A program made the position numbers and the translations under genes. Positions 43,893 to 56,900 of a DNA stretch of 64,000 nucleotides are shown here, piece after piece. Numbering within the stretch: the first letter of the stretch is position 1; the number at the start of each line of letters is the position of its first letter. A model generated the notes under the pieces. It saw nothing but the letters and a program-made list of their open reading frames with translations. It was not told where the DNA came from and made no database searches. The DNA is taken from the NCBI GenBank assembly GCA_914767715.1, contig OU612069.1:20705387-20769386 (forward strand), read 5' to 3'. The stretch comes from Membranipora membranacea (taxonomy: Eukaryota; Bryozoa; Gymnolaemata; Cheilostomatida; Membraniporidae).

Positions 43893-45847
43893 CATATTCT
43901 TTAATTATAATATAAGTAATTATAATTATTTTTAGTCAACCAAAATGGAGGCTCATTTAACAGTAAATGCAATCCATGTTGGGCTGCCGCTGGTGAACCA
44001 TACTGTCATGATACGCGATCCAAAAGTATCAAGTGTATATGCAGACTCGGCTGGAAGGGAGAACTTTGTAATATCAGTGAGTTCTCCCTACTTACAGTAT
44101 CATTATGGCAATTTCACACGTAGTCATTCTGTGTGGGTTCAAAGTTGTCTAGGAGATTGAAACAAGTAACATCAAAATGTCATACTTTAGGGAGCAGCAG
44201 CCTTGAAAACCTGAAACTGCAGATGTACCAATGTTAGTATGAACAAATAATATGAACTAGTTATGGGATGAATCATGATAAACCCATATCAATTGGTTGA
44301 ATCAATTGATCATCATCATTAGGTAGTGTGTTGAGCCTGGGGGTTATGTGATTTTCTTGAAAATAGTTTCACAAAGCAAAGGTACTTCTCAGCCCTCTGA
44401 TTTATTGCAAACTTTTGATTTAAGGGAAATCAGGGATAATTCATAACTAGTGTTTGCTGGTGACATAACTTATCCACTCCTCTTGGGAATGGAAGTTTGC
44501 CGGAAACAATGTGAAATGATTCTTATATCTTGCTTGAAATTTCGATTGGGTTCAAAACATTTTTTATCTGTTTAGCATAGTAAATAGATTGATGCACAAT
44601 TAAATAAATCATTTTAATTTGCTAATGAAAATATTTTCAGACATCTGCCAAAACATTCTCTGCAGTAATCATGGAACATGTGAACCAGATGATGCCAACA
44701 GACCTACTTGTGTATGTAACGAACAATGGAGAGGTGATTGGTGCGAAGTCAAGTCAGTTCAACTATGATATCTTTGAGGGCATTTATTGTATCATGTGTT
44801 TTAAGCATTTAACCTTTTGTAAGTTCTCAAAAAATTAGCTCAACTTATCTATATGGTCACCAGGTACGGCGACTTGGATGATGACTTAATTGATTTATAA
44901 TTCTCAGGCGTGGCATGAGATTAGAATTTGCTGGTATGGGTGCGATCCAGTTTGGACAATCTGTTCGAGAAAAACATGGTGATATTGGAGAAGGATTTCT
45001 GATGGTGGGTTACGCATTGTTTATGTCATCAGTCTTTCGACAATCAACTAATCATGAACTCTCCCCTGCTTTGATTTGAACATAATCTTGTGTGTGAAAA
45101 GATCAAAAGGAGAAATATGGGACAATTAGGAGAAGCATATGAGATGCTAATAACTGGGCAGTCAATGATCTTTTGGGAAAGTAAGAGGTAGTATTGGTGA
45201 CAGATATTACTGCAGCTAAAAAAATAAGCCCCTATTTTCCACTGGAATGCCAATATGAAAAAATTATACTATCATCCTATTGATGATAATTCATAAATAA
45301 TATTATCCTTCAGTTTTGATTTCTATTTAATTTGATTACGTTTAGCTCTATCTTGGTTGTAGAAATCACAATCAGAAAAAAGAACAAACTAAATATTATC
45401 ATAACTATTACTTTTACTGTTCTAATTTTAATTATGATTATTATTGTTGCATGTATTTTATTAATATTTGTTACACAATCAATGGTATTTGCTTTTTGCT
45501 TTTTACACATCCTGAGTTAATATCAACTTTATATCTTGTAGCAAAAGCTGAATGACCCAGGAGTGCTTATTGTTGGTTACAGAACATTTCGTCTTGCAAA
45601 TAGAGAGGGCGGGATCGGTTACTACCGTTTAGGAGATATGGAGGAGTTCATCCGTAAGAAGCATATAACATCAAGTTAACTGTTTGGCTGCCTGGTTAAT
45701 AAGCCTTGTCATGTATAATAGGAATGTTTTTTGCCAATCAAACCTAAGAGGCATGTCCTAGATGTATTCTTTGGACATAACTGATCCACTAAACTAAGAT
45801 TGGTGTGGATATAAATAGCTCTTGGAGTAGTGATTACTCAAATCAAC

Positions 45848-47644
45848 CCATCAAATCCGGTAGGTACGAAAAACCGAACCACGAACTCACAAGCTACGAA
45901 CCTTTAAAAAACCGAACCTTCAATGTGTCTGATAACATAATTTCGGCCAATGATGTTCTTTGTAACAAAAAGTCAAAACTTTGATGAACAGTTATCCTCT
46001 CTTGCACTTTGGCAAATGGTAGAGGACAACTCCAATCCCAGCAGAGAGTTTGGGACATATGAGCAGGGAGAGTGGGAAGGGAACAGGGAGGGGAGCAGGG
46101 AGTTTGTCCCCGACTGAACAAAGAAGGGGATTTTGTTCTAGAAGAGAGAGAATAGTAATGGCTCAGGTGGATCAATACTGAAGTGTGAGCATTCATGGCT
46201 GTGAATACACGTGTGATGGTAGACCATCGGGGACATAAAGCAGTTCCTATCCAATCGTAGTGGCAATGTACGTTGTTAATGACAGTAAGCTAACTATCAA
46301 GCCATCACTGTTGCATAACAGCTATCACTAGGATTGTGCTGTGACTTCTGGTACTGCGTAACTAAAAACACAGAAAATATCACATTCAAATTCAAAGAGA
46401 AGTGTTTGATATCATATGTCATGATATTATCAGTTAAAATCTAAAACTCACTTTTTGCTCACTGCGCTCTACTCATAGCTTTAAAGCAGCATGAGGCAAG
46501 CTCCCCGTTTCTTCATTGCCGGTTAATATTATTTGCTTTTTTATGGCTAGATGGTGACTGGTGAAGCTCACACCACATTACATTATCAATCATGCTCGAC
46601 TGGGATAAAATGAATAATACACCAATTAATTTTGGTACATACCTGACCCAACTTGCAGCTTAATTACTATGTAGTTGTTTTACACGAGGCCGTTTCAGAA
46701 GACTAGGATATTATCATTATCAGTTTAGTCCGGGCCACCACAGCTTGAACCTGACTTCGTTACACAGCTATAGTTACACAGCATGTTAGTCTGACCATCG
46801 GGCCAAAATAATTTTGTATTCTGTGGTACGAGTCAGAGAAATCAATAGCTGAGGTTGTAATGAGTAAGGGCCCGCATGGATATCTACAAACACAAGATTT
46901 CTTATGTTAGTTATTACAGAATATGCAGTTAATATATAGTATTTGCCTAACCACTTTCATACTAGTAGGATCATTTCATAGATGATGAAGCCTGATCAAG
47001 CTAATGTAAATTTCAGAGAGGCAACACTGATCTGATATCTCTTAGAGTAGCACAAAATGCTGTATGTAAGACCTAACATTTAACAGTTATAGTTATATAT
47101 ATAGTAAATAAGCTCAATTTTTTATAGAAGAATTTCAATGTATATTAGACTTAGAGGTCCTACTTTCCCCCTCATGCTTTGTTTGAAACCAAAGAACAGC
47201 CATGAACTTTCAAAACAATATTTCAAGACAGGCCAACACCAACAGTACATACTTGTTAACTCTGTTGAGAGGTGATGATTCAGGAGGCAGCCTTCTGCTC
47301 CTCCTGTGACGAGTCAAAGGGGCTCCAATTTACTAAACTGTGACCATTTCTAATAAATAAGTGTGGTGTGTCCTCCATTACAGCCTTCTGTAGTAGCTCC
47401 ACATACTTCAATCATTTTCAAACTTGCAGGAATATATATAGTCAAACCATTCCTCTCTCCAATGCAAAATTTCATTTGGATTCATGATTCACTTATCAAA
47501 AACATGACATTTCATTGGCTACTGACAATTTGAACTTTGAGCAAATTGATTTAAGCAGGAGAGGATAATCCTTAGTTCGGTTTTTAGAGGGTTCGTAGTT
47601 CGTGAGTTCGTGGTTCGGTTTTTCGTACCTACCCCATCAAATCC
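45848..47644. mobile_element. 1775-bp TIR element with 11-bp target duplication (Mutator-like)
   Basis: CCATCAAATCC at 45848-45858 and 47634-47644 flanks an element (45859-47633) whose ends are inverted repeats of about 57 bp with few mismatches: GGTAGGTACGAAAAACCGAA... and its complement. The terminal repeats contain internal ACGAAC motifs (CGAACCACGAACTCAC). Gene copy 1 has the uninterrupted site CCCATCAAATCCTTGCC near 26000. No transposase was found inside. Target duplications of 9-11 bp with long terminal repeats point to Mutator-like elements; that assignment is inference. Confidence 0.9.
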
Positions 47645-47651
47645 TTGCCTT

Positions 47652-48109
47652 GAAGCCTACATGCTTGCCAAGTCTCCCTATTTAGGTGGGACGCTCCAGA
47701 TTTCCACACCTATTTCTGCCCACTTTCCACTTTTTGTTATTGTCACTATTTCCTCCAGATTTGAGAGAAAACATCCCTATTGCAATTTTTAAGTAACTTT
47801 CCAAACACTTTTTGATGAGTTACTGGTAAGGTCTTAGCACACAAAGTTAGTTCCAGGGGCCCATGTGTTGATGGTAAGTGTTTATAGTGTATTTCACCTT
47901 AGGTTGATATTTAGTACTAGTACAAAGTACAAACATGAACTTAATGCCCAAATGATCAAATATGTGTTTTCAGCCCTTCCTAGTGGCTAGAAACGCTCGC
48001 AGAGTATCAGAGGCCGTGGCTCCATCCCAGGTGGATTGCTTGGGTGCTTGGCTGTAAATTGAAATCTCCCACTTTTGAATTTAGATTACTTGGCAAGTAT
48101 GGAAGCCTA
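47652..48109. mobile_element. 442-bp hAT-like element with 8-bp target duplication
   Basis: GAAGCCTA at 47652-47659 and 48102-48109 flanks 47660-48101, which begins CATGCTTGCCAAGTCTCCC and ends ...ACTTGGCAAGTATG. Terminal repeats are about 14 bp with one mismatch. Gene copy 1 has the empty site TTGAAGCCTACTTGAAAC near 26010. The 8-bp duplication and CA-starting terminus fit a non-autonomous hAT element. A truncated relative begins at 56635. Confidence 0.85.
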
Positions 48110-49839
48110 CTTGAAACTGAAAACAGTTTTAGGCATTGGTGGTAGTTCCAAACAACGAACTGATGTACGTGAAAATGTGTGAAGCAATTCAAGCAGATGA
48201 ATTTAGGTTGAATACATAGAATGTCAAAACAGACAATTACGATTGAATATTATATAGGATGAAAATATGGCACCACTTTGTCATGTAACATCAAAAGCTC
48301 ACCTGCGATGAAACCTCTTGGCCTTATTCCACTTGATTGATTTCAGCGATTGCCGGAAATATGAATAGACATCGTAGCCCCAGCAGATACAATGATGGTA
48401 TCGGTACCGCAGCTCATATGATGGCCCCAATGTTTGCTTATCAGCAGAAGAATGGAGCATATCTGCATTTTGTTGACACAAATTCGTGTGCAAGACGGGT
48501 GGTTTTACAGAGTATGGAAGTGAAAACATGGCTTGGTCAGTCTTTGTTTTTTGCTCTTTTGTGTATTATAATGGTGAAGCAATGTATAGTGTAGCAAGAG
48601 AAATCAGAAATTTGTACAATAGTATGAGGTATATGAATCAAGGATCATTTTGATACAAAATACTGTTTGCTTTTGCAACAGTATCTTGAAAACAACATTC
48701 ATGTGTATCTTGTGCAATGAAGTGCTATGATTGCCTGAATGTTTTTCTTGATTTATTTGTTATTTTCCCTGCTCATTGACCATGTGTATTTCTATGGTGA
48801 TTGTAGGTGTTGGGCGATGTGGGAACGGGACATTAGATAAGATCCAATTTGGAACGGCCAACCTAGTCACAGGCATGACATTGATGGAGTTGACGGATCT
48901 ACATTTTTTTGCATTCTCAGTCATAATATTTGTGAGTGAATGTATAGCTTCTAGCCCACGCAATTAATGTACATACTGCTCTTTGATTGGGGAGGAGTCT
49001 TGAAGTAGATTAATTGGAATACTCGCCAGTCAAAGATGATTCAGCCAATTGAATTTGTATAATAGATTGAAGAACATTTGGAGAATGTGGGAGTATACAA
49101 ACTGAACAGCCACAAAAAGTTTTGAAACTCAAAATTTATTACACCATATTCTTGAACCTTTTTCCAAACTCTCAGCATGAGACTTCTTCTAAGTTCAATT
49201 TTGCAGGCTTCAGATGCGCTTACAGCCTGTTACACAGTTACAGTATGATCCGTGTTTGTGTGAGCTTAGTAACCGATTATGGTACTAACTTTCTTTAGTA
49301 TAATGATAGGCAGCAGCCCTATTTCAATTTAATTGAAATTTGATTATTGAGATTTTTGTTTTATTGAAAATTAACAAAATTAGAAAAATTAGAGTGATGT
49401 TTTATACACTGTTTTGTGTTCTGTCATCTTCACTGGTCATGGAAAGTCGATTATCCATCGTCGCCAATATTTGGATTTTGAAAGAAAAACAAAGTTTAAA
49501 CCAACTACTAAAGGACAAGGAGGCTTAGGCAAATTAGGACCATATTGTATAAAATGCCATCTAATATACTAGCCAGTGCGATGAACTTTTCAAAACATCT
49601 ATTCTTACAGGCCGTAAGGTCGTTTGACCTGATAAAATTATCAGTATACTCTTGCCAAAACATTTTGATTTACAATAGCCATTGGTTTAATTTGCAATTT
49701 GGATAGAAAATGAGAAAAAAAATCTGCTGATGTGGCTTTGTGTTGGTTTTTCAATTAAGTACACATCTAGGAAAGAGGTTTTTCAGTTTCAGAAGTAAAG
49801 TATCATACGGGGTAGATTGACATGATTGTCTGATTATGG

Positions 49840-49939
49840 TTCTCAAACAATGGCAAACAGATTTGTTGCACTTTCAAGGCATTTGAATGACAGATATACC
49901 ACATTGGGCTCATCCATGTTTTCTCAATTGTTTGAGAAC
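49840..49939. repeat. Conserved inverted repeat in intron 16 of copy 2
   Basis: GGTTCTCAAACAAT and ATTGTTTGAGAACC, same as 27629-27731 in copy 1. Confidence 0.6.
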
Positions 49940-52900
49940 CTTGTCGATGAGTATAATATGTAATGGGTATTCAGTCAAAAAGAGACTGTTCTAAAAACTT
50001 AGATAAACAATGCATTTGCTAAAAATTAACAGGTCACTTCTCATGGAACCAATGTTTTGTAATATGAAAAGTGGCCACGGCTAATTTTTTTATTTGTTTT
50101 AGGGAATCTACTTATATACATGGGATGGGGTCAGTCCATCTTCCAGACAAGGGCCTACATGGCCACAGGCTAGCTTCTACGCTTTTGAATTCCCGCTGAG
50201 TGGACTATTGACTCACAGACCACATCCCAAACAATATGCTTATCAAAACACACCATACGGTTTGTTTCAACTGGAGCATTGAGTGAACTTTCATCAATAA
50301 GTCAATTAGTGTGTACTTGCGAAAACAAGTATGTTTAACTCAGTCTGCACGTGAAAACATATATAAATATACACACCAGACTCATCAAAACTAGTTTACA
50401 AGATTGAAGTTGAACTGTGTAGTGTTTTGGCTGCAAGTAAGAGTCTATTAAAGAAAGAAAAAGTTTGCTTTAAGCTCTCCTAAACCGTAGACTAAATAAA
50501 AAATTGCGCCCAAGTAGCTCTTCATGCACTAACATGATATTGTTTCCTTTGATAGGGATAACTGAATACAACTTCTCAGGGATAGCCATAAATTCAGGAA
50601 CTAAGCCAAAAGTAAAGAGAATTGCCAGGTAAGCAAACACATGCAAACAATGCTAGCTATATTAAAAATCACTCAGTATCTCCTTGAAATATTGTAAAAC
50701 AAATGTAAATGAAGAAAGGAGAATGCAATGTAGTCTTTCTTGATTCATATTTTTCTTTTATCTTATCTTTATCGTGTTTGTATACGAATCTCTATTAGTG
50801 TCAATTTCTACACCAGGCTTCAAATACTTTGTTCATGAAACAATGTGTTCCAAGGCATAAACAAAGGGAAGCAAATACATGTTGGAATCAATTCATTTTT
50901 CAAGCCTTAGACCGGTCTTACATCGCTATCTCCCACCTGAGGCATACAAAGATAATAAGGCTAGACTCAACTTCGATCCTAAACAAGGGAGCACTCTGCC
51001 TAAAAAAGCCTCTTCCATGGATGTGAACCCAGTTTACGGCGCCCTGGTTATCTTAGCTGATCCTTCGAAAGGAAGGCTAACGGTATTTAACAGAACTGAT
51101 GGTATGTACAATTTTCTTGATTTCTTTGCACTGATGTTGTAATCATGAATGGACTGCTGTGGAATTTGGTTTCATGCATTGCGAGTTGTATTTCCTAATT
51201 GTTCAAATCATTGAATAAACTCATGAACTCATGGAGATAGCTGATCATCACTGATAATCAGGCAACTTACTGTTACTTTACTGTTACTGTTACATGGCTA
51301 CTAAAAGTCTACCTATTATACATGATTAGAGCTTACATCTTTATGTTCAGGGAACATGTTCAGTGTGTGCAAGAAAGGCACCAACACTATTGTGGTGACA
51401 AATAGCTCATTGACGTGCAAATTTGTTCACGTGAGGACAGCAATGTGGCTCACAGGTACTACAGCATTGGTCCATGACTTCTATGCATATGGCTGGTTAT
51501 TTGTACTAAGATTCAGTAAGTGTCTATTAGTTATCACTTCATCACAATAGTTTGCAGTCCACCATATCAAATTGAGAGAAATGTGTGAACAATAATGTAT
51601 GTGTCATTGTATGCTGGATTGGCCCAATGTACTGTTCCTATAGCTCTTTGGAGACAGAACCTCACCCAATATCTAAAAAAATATTGGTATCTCTTATTTA
51701 AAGATTTATATATATTATTAGGTATCAATATTATTTTAGAAATTTCAATTTGGCATGTTTACCATTCTGTTTTACCTGCAAAAATTTGCCACTATGCCTA
51801 CAGCAGACACTGGAAATAATCTGGCTGCCATGGCAATGTCAAAAACTTAATTTTTATAATCCTGTCTTACCTGACTCTGACACTGGAAATAATATGGGTT
51901 ATAGATGTATATATAATACTGATCATGCTGCCATGGTTGGGTCAATTGCCAAATTTCATTATCCTGTTTTACCTACAGAAATTGGTGCAAATGGCTGCCA
52001 ATCGAGCCCTTGTATCCATGGATATTGCTCGGACACTGATGATGGCTTTCAATGTTTATGTCATGATGACTGGGCTAAAGGGGCTGGGAACACGTGCAAT
52101 CAATGTATGTATTGTCACTATATGATTATCGCATATAGCCCTCTGTCCTGAAATCATTTTATTATGTATGTTCTAATTATTAAAACTTTCAAAAGACACT
52201 CACACACAAATAGTGTATGAAGGCATTGCGAAAACAACACTAACAACAGAAAACCTTCTGCCAAAAAATGCCATCCTCAACAAATTTTACACAAGCAATC
52301 TTTTCACGCATGCTCTTGTTGTATTGGACCTTGTTTTTTAGAGTTATTGACTCTCACTATCAAGGGCTGTATATGCTTTCCAATTCTTTTTCTGAATAAC
52401 AACAAAACATTCTAGGTAATGACGAAAGCATATTTTTTTTGAGTTGGACCTCCGATATTCTCACTGCTGTATATTCATATCTTTTGCAGATAATCCAAGA
52501 ACTGGTAAGTGATGTTATTTGAAGACAGCGTTCTGCACTATTGATACTAACCTCATGACTCAGTTTCTCGTCGATCATTTGATGCACTGTATTATTTAAC
52601 TATGATGTTGGTTCATAAAGAGACATATATTATAATTTTGACAGCAAGAGAAATCATGCTTACGAACTGAAAAGCTTCCTTCTATAACACTACAATGGGC
52701 GACTTAGGGTCACATACCCCCAACACTTATGCCCTGCCACAAGGTTAGCAATATCGGATAAAAATCTGCCAGGCCAGTTGGTGACCTAGGAGTTGCAATC
52801 CAAAGAATTATCTGTATATAGAAGTGATTCCTCCACTAACAGTAATCATAATTCCTATCATTCTCTCAATTTTTAGCACCAGTTTTCCCCACTGAGGAAG

Positions 52901-53537
52901 ATATGGCTGGTTCTCTGGTGAGCATTGGAACATCAGCAAGTGAGGCCTTCTCCAACTTTGTATTCGTGGCATCTCTGACTTTCTGCTACCTTCATCAAAC
53001 TGACAACAATTAAATCCCATTTTAATCAAAAGTCTACCCTAAGAACCGAAGTTACCTTCCTTCCTGCTGATACCTTAATATGGTCTGAATATACTGTCTA
53101 ATGTTGTTGACAATATTTTCCATTTCGTCATTCTATATGTTTTAAAATTTCGCTTTGTTGAGGCGTTTTTGATTGTTTTATTTTGGTCTGCTTAGCTCTC
53201 CCAAGAGTTAGGGAAGTGCCATATTCAATCTTTCTTTCGATTTTTTCCAACTAATAATATTTTTGAAGGTTGTTACCAAATATGAACATTATAAATGCTG
53301 AAAATATATCCTGCGATATTGTTAGTTATTAATTATAATACAATACAAGTCTACTAGAGAACAAATTCACTGTCCATGTGTTTCTCTTCATGTGCAGTCA
53401 TGATTTTTCGAAATTGAACTGTCGATAGTTTAAATTCATCAACCCTTTGCTTGGTAGCCTTGAGCAATAGAGAATATTATTTTACCAGCATGCTGGGTTT
53501 GCTCGATATTTCAATCGGACCATCTGGTCAGTCTATC

Positions 53538-53638
53538 ATGAACGGTTACGAAGAAGACCATCATATCTCAACTGAGGAGTGTTTGTGGTGGATTTTCCAC
53601 ACAGCTGGACATTCAAAATTTTATTTTACATGCTTTAT
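53538..53638 (+). other. Conserved ORF-like block past the stop of copy 2
   Basis: Encodes NGYEEDHHISTEECLWWIF, matching the block at 31216-31314. Here the open frame is longer upstream (from about 53451), because sequence at 53446-53530 is absent or replaced by a short repeat in copy 1. Confidence 0.35.
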
Positions 53639-55562
53639 CTGAATCCTGGTTAGGCGCTTATGAGTTGTCTAAAATGAAGCATGATTCAAAGAAAGAGTGA
53701 TGTTTCTTTTTGATTTCAGATTTCAGTAAATTTTTTATTTTAGTTTTGATGTGATGAGATATACAAAAAAATCAATCCTATAATCCAAATCTAGAGCCAA
53801 GCACCACGTGGAGGGGGAAATGGAGAAAAATCGGTGATGAAAAAGTTGGAAGAAGAATAACAGCAGGAAAAACTTCAAACAAGAAAACCAGTTTCTCAAA
53901 ACCACCATCATTCAATTGTAACAGCAAACAAATGAAAACAGTTCAGCAGCCGAGAACTTTTCATTATGTTTCGATGAATGTGGGAGTTGCGAAAATGAGA
54001 TGAGGACTTGTTTTATAAGACTCCATTGGGCAGATCTAGAGAAAACCTGGCTCCTCTTCTGTATATCACCCAGGATGTGGAAATTAAACAAGATTATAGA
54101 AAAATATAACTGCTTCTCAATAGCTTGTGAGCTATGCCAAGCACAAAACACCAACCGCCAACCAATCAATCTAACGTGAATTCACATCAACCGTTACAAA
54201 AATTAAAAAATTTAGTGGTATACTTTCATTATTTGAATGAAAAACTGGTTTATCATTCCTGGCCCTGAAATGTCAATGTCAAACGATTGCTTTTCGAACC
54301 TCATCTGGTTTTGGGAAAAGAATCGGCAAGGCCGGACCGACACATTTCTGCTACTCGGAAGCCACACGGGATGTATGAGGAAGTCTCCTCTTGGCCGAGG
54401 GTATCTGCAGAAAAAAAGAAATGCCACTTTGAGCATGTACAACAAATCAATACGTATTGATAATTCTTTGCACCGCAGCGACGAAATTAACTGAAATGTG
54501 CATGAGTTCCTAAACTGAAAACATGAACGACCTGCAATTGAATATTAATTGCTTCAAAATCCAAATACAAGGTTTTCTTTTAGTGTTAGCGTACAAGACA
54601 TGGTCATCTCAAAGATTATGAACACTTTTTTCAACCCATCCATTTATAAAGTATCATTATTATGTAATTGTCTTGATTGAGACAGTGGTGGGAGAGGTGA
54701 AAACTGGAGTTATCTTCCTCACATTAAATGATCTATGGAACAAATGGTTAGCTAGGATTGTCCCCTCTTGCTAATTGATAGCCAGTTAGGATTTGTCCTC
54801 TCATACCTGTAGACAGGTTTGTTGGGGTTTCCCTGAAAGTTAGACTTATCCATCTGTCTCTGAGAGCCAATGGTAGTTTGAGTCCTGTGTGGTATCATCA
54901 TATTAGGTACCTTATCCATATTATGTGTCGGGTCAAGTGACCGATGCAGTCTAAACCTCTCTGTCAAAGAAGAACAAGGTGAAGTGACCGGAGTTGGCTT
55001 CTTAACTAAACAATGCCCAATAGTACCTGTGATCTATTCAACAGATCTCAAGAAAGAAGAATGAGCTGAGTTGGCTTTTAAGCAAAGTTGAGAATACGAT
55101 TGATTCATAATAATAGTGATTTATACAAGCCAACTTGATCTGATAGCTGTAAAATCATGCGGGTTAACTGTTACTCCAGATTGGTGTCGCATTAGGCTCA
55201 TTTTCATGACACACAGTCAGGTCTCTCTTCCAACTTGGTCATACTGCGATATGATGAATACAAAATAACCTGCGTCACTGTGTTTGGGTGCAATGTAAGC
55301 CAAGCCAAACTAGGCACCGTGGGTTGTTTTGTGATTATTAGGCGATAGAACCTCTCTGAGTGCTGTAAAAACTAGCCTGAAGTGACAGCTATCTGCTTTA
55401 CATTAATTAATTTTCTGGCAAGAAACTGTTTTATTCACAAGAACAAAATTTGATAGAGAAAGTTCCTTTGAGAACAATAATCTAATGGCTGAAATTAAGA
55501 GAATATTTCTGTTATAGTTAAATAGCTGAATTTGACCTTCGGGGTAAATTTTCTTCACGCAG
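53639..55562. other. Intergenic, no gene seen
   Basis: The duplicated block ends at 53638. Open frames at 53912-54494 occur on both strands but have no recognisable domain or splice support. Confidence 0.4.
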
Positions 55563-55792
55563 GTACTATTGAGCGACAAGAGTATTCAAACGTTAGCTTT
55601 GGAGCAATGTTAATGTATAATTTCATTACAGATCTATGTGATGATGATATTTTAATAGAAAGCATGCATGTTATACCTTCATCACCGGCGAGCCTGAGAT
55701 ACCGGGTGTGGGAGGCTGTGCCTGGTGCTGCTGGTATCCCTTGTGAGCCAGCTTCATCAAGTGACCTTGATATACCAGTAATACCTGTGTGA
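55563..55792 (+). CDS. Candidate terminal exon of an unknown gene
   Basis: A TTCTTCACGCAG acceptor precedes 55563. Entered in phase 1, the frame runs 76 codons to TGA at 55790-55792. The product is acidic and ordered-looking (GAMLMYNFITDLCDDDILIE, then a Pro/Ser-rich end SSSDLDIPVIPV). No family is recognised and no partner exon was found upstream, so this is a weak call. Confidence 0.3.
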
Positions 55793-56634
55793 TCAGTGAT
55801 AGCAAAACATAAATATGTGAGAGATATATCAGAGTTTGTAGAAGCAAATAAATGGTCGAAATCCGAGATTAATAAAAAAGCAAAGCAAACAACTTAATGG
55901 CTTTCAGATATCAACTGAATTAGAAGAAAATAAAGCAGATTAAATTGATTTGTGACTGTCCATCACTTGCGTCATTTTTCTTTCATCATCTTGATTGATA
56001 TTTACCTTTTTTTGCTGGCTGACCTTGTAAAACTTTCTTATCAAATGAAAACTATGCCAATTAAGTTTTTTTTTAAACTATTAATAAGAAATATTCCTTA
56101 GCATCGACATCGCAAATTTTTTTTGACAGTCATATCGACACAAATAATTTTTCTGTTTTTCGGTTAACCTCGATTAATTGGTAAAAGCAAATTTTAATAT
56201 AGAAATTTCTGCCGAATAATCTAGTGTGGTAAGCAGAAAACCTTCATCCCAACATAAGCTGATTCAAAAAACTACATATATCTGTATGGCCGGTAGCCAG
56301 TTTAATGAGAAAATCATAGTAGAGGGCTTGTTGGTGCAGCCCATGCTGGGTGCTAAGACATGTTTTAGGTACTTAGTCTGGTCTAACACTCGGCTTTCTA
56401 CATTACAAAAATTTATACAGCACCTGCCACACAACTTACAACACCTATTGCCAGCGCCTGTTTTTGTGCCCATTCAGAACTGCATAAATCAATAGAATAT
56501 TTTCAAGAAGCCAAAGGAACTGCCTGTGTATTTTACTGATGATTGAAAAAGGAGAAAATATTTTTAAGTTGAAGGGGATCATTTAGCAGATTCTAAAAAA
56601 ACACCCACATCTGGCTGTAATTCTATCCTGAAGT
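55793..56634. other. Intergenic, no gene seen
   Basis: AT-rich with poly-T runs near 56065 and 56115. An open frame at 56226-56495 has no supporting similarity. Confidence 0.4.
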
Positions 56635-56900
56635 CATACTTGCCAAGTCTCCCTATTGTGACGGGACCCTCCAGATTTCCCGTGCACCCATTTCTGCCCA
56701 CTCCCACCTATTGTAATTCTCACTATTTGCTTCAGATTTGAGAAAAACAGCCCTATCGCAATTGTTTAGTAATTATCCAATGGGGGTATTGATACTGGAA
56801 ATTGACAAAGTAAGGGCATGTAAGTCTCAGGGGCCCATTTGTTGATGGTAAGTGTTTAAAGTGTATTTCACCTCAGTTTTATATTTAAGTACTGGTACAT
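56635..56900. mobile_element. Truncated hAT-like element
   Basis: Begins CATACTTGCCAAGTCTCCC and follows the sequence of 47660-47930 (CAGATTTGAGA, then GGGGCCCATNTGTTGATGGT and AGTGTTTAAAGTGTATTTCA). Similarity fades near 56900 and no right terminus was found. Confidence 0.75.

Larger units (their letters stand above)
32659..53013 (+). pseudogene. Gene copy 2: paralogue of copy 1 with a stop in exon 10
   Basis: Exons: 32659-32717, 33035-33143, 33449-33563, 33698-33889, 34254-34354, 35010-35160, 35759-35846, 36228-36385, 42742-42912, 43136-43267, 43936-44076, 44641-44752, 44908-45004, 45542-45653, 48347-48535, 48807-48931, 50103-50259, 50556-50628, 50905-51101, 51351-51515, 51979-52104, 52490-52504, 52877-53013. 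All splice sites and phases match copy 1; exons 16 and 20 are one codon longer each. Same domain order: signal peptide, block A, EGF, EGF, block B, EGF, hydrophobic tail. TAA at 43180-43182 in exon 10 (TAT in copy 1) would end translation after 396 residues. Exon 10 is 132 nt with phase-1 edges, so skipping it restores the frame. Exons 11-23 have no other stops, and both indels keep frame, so it may be functional by skipping, or a young pseudogene. I keep both options open. Confidence 0.8.

Noticed and set aside
45894-46196. 100-codon minus-strand frame inside the Mutator-like element as a transposase
   Set aside because: Serine- and proline-rich composition, no MULE motif, and part of it comes from a purine-rich low-complexity stretch near 46040-46110.
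54212-54494. Overlapping open frames on both strands
   Set aside because: No domain, no splice context and no paralogue. Mutual overlap suggests chance.
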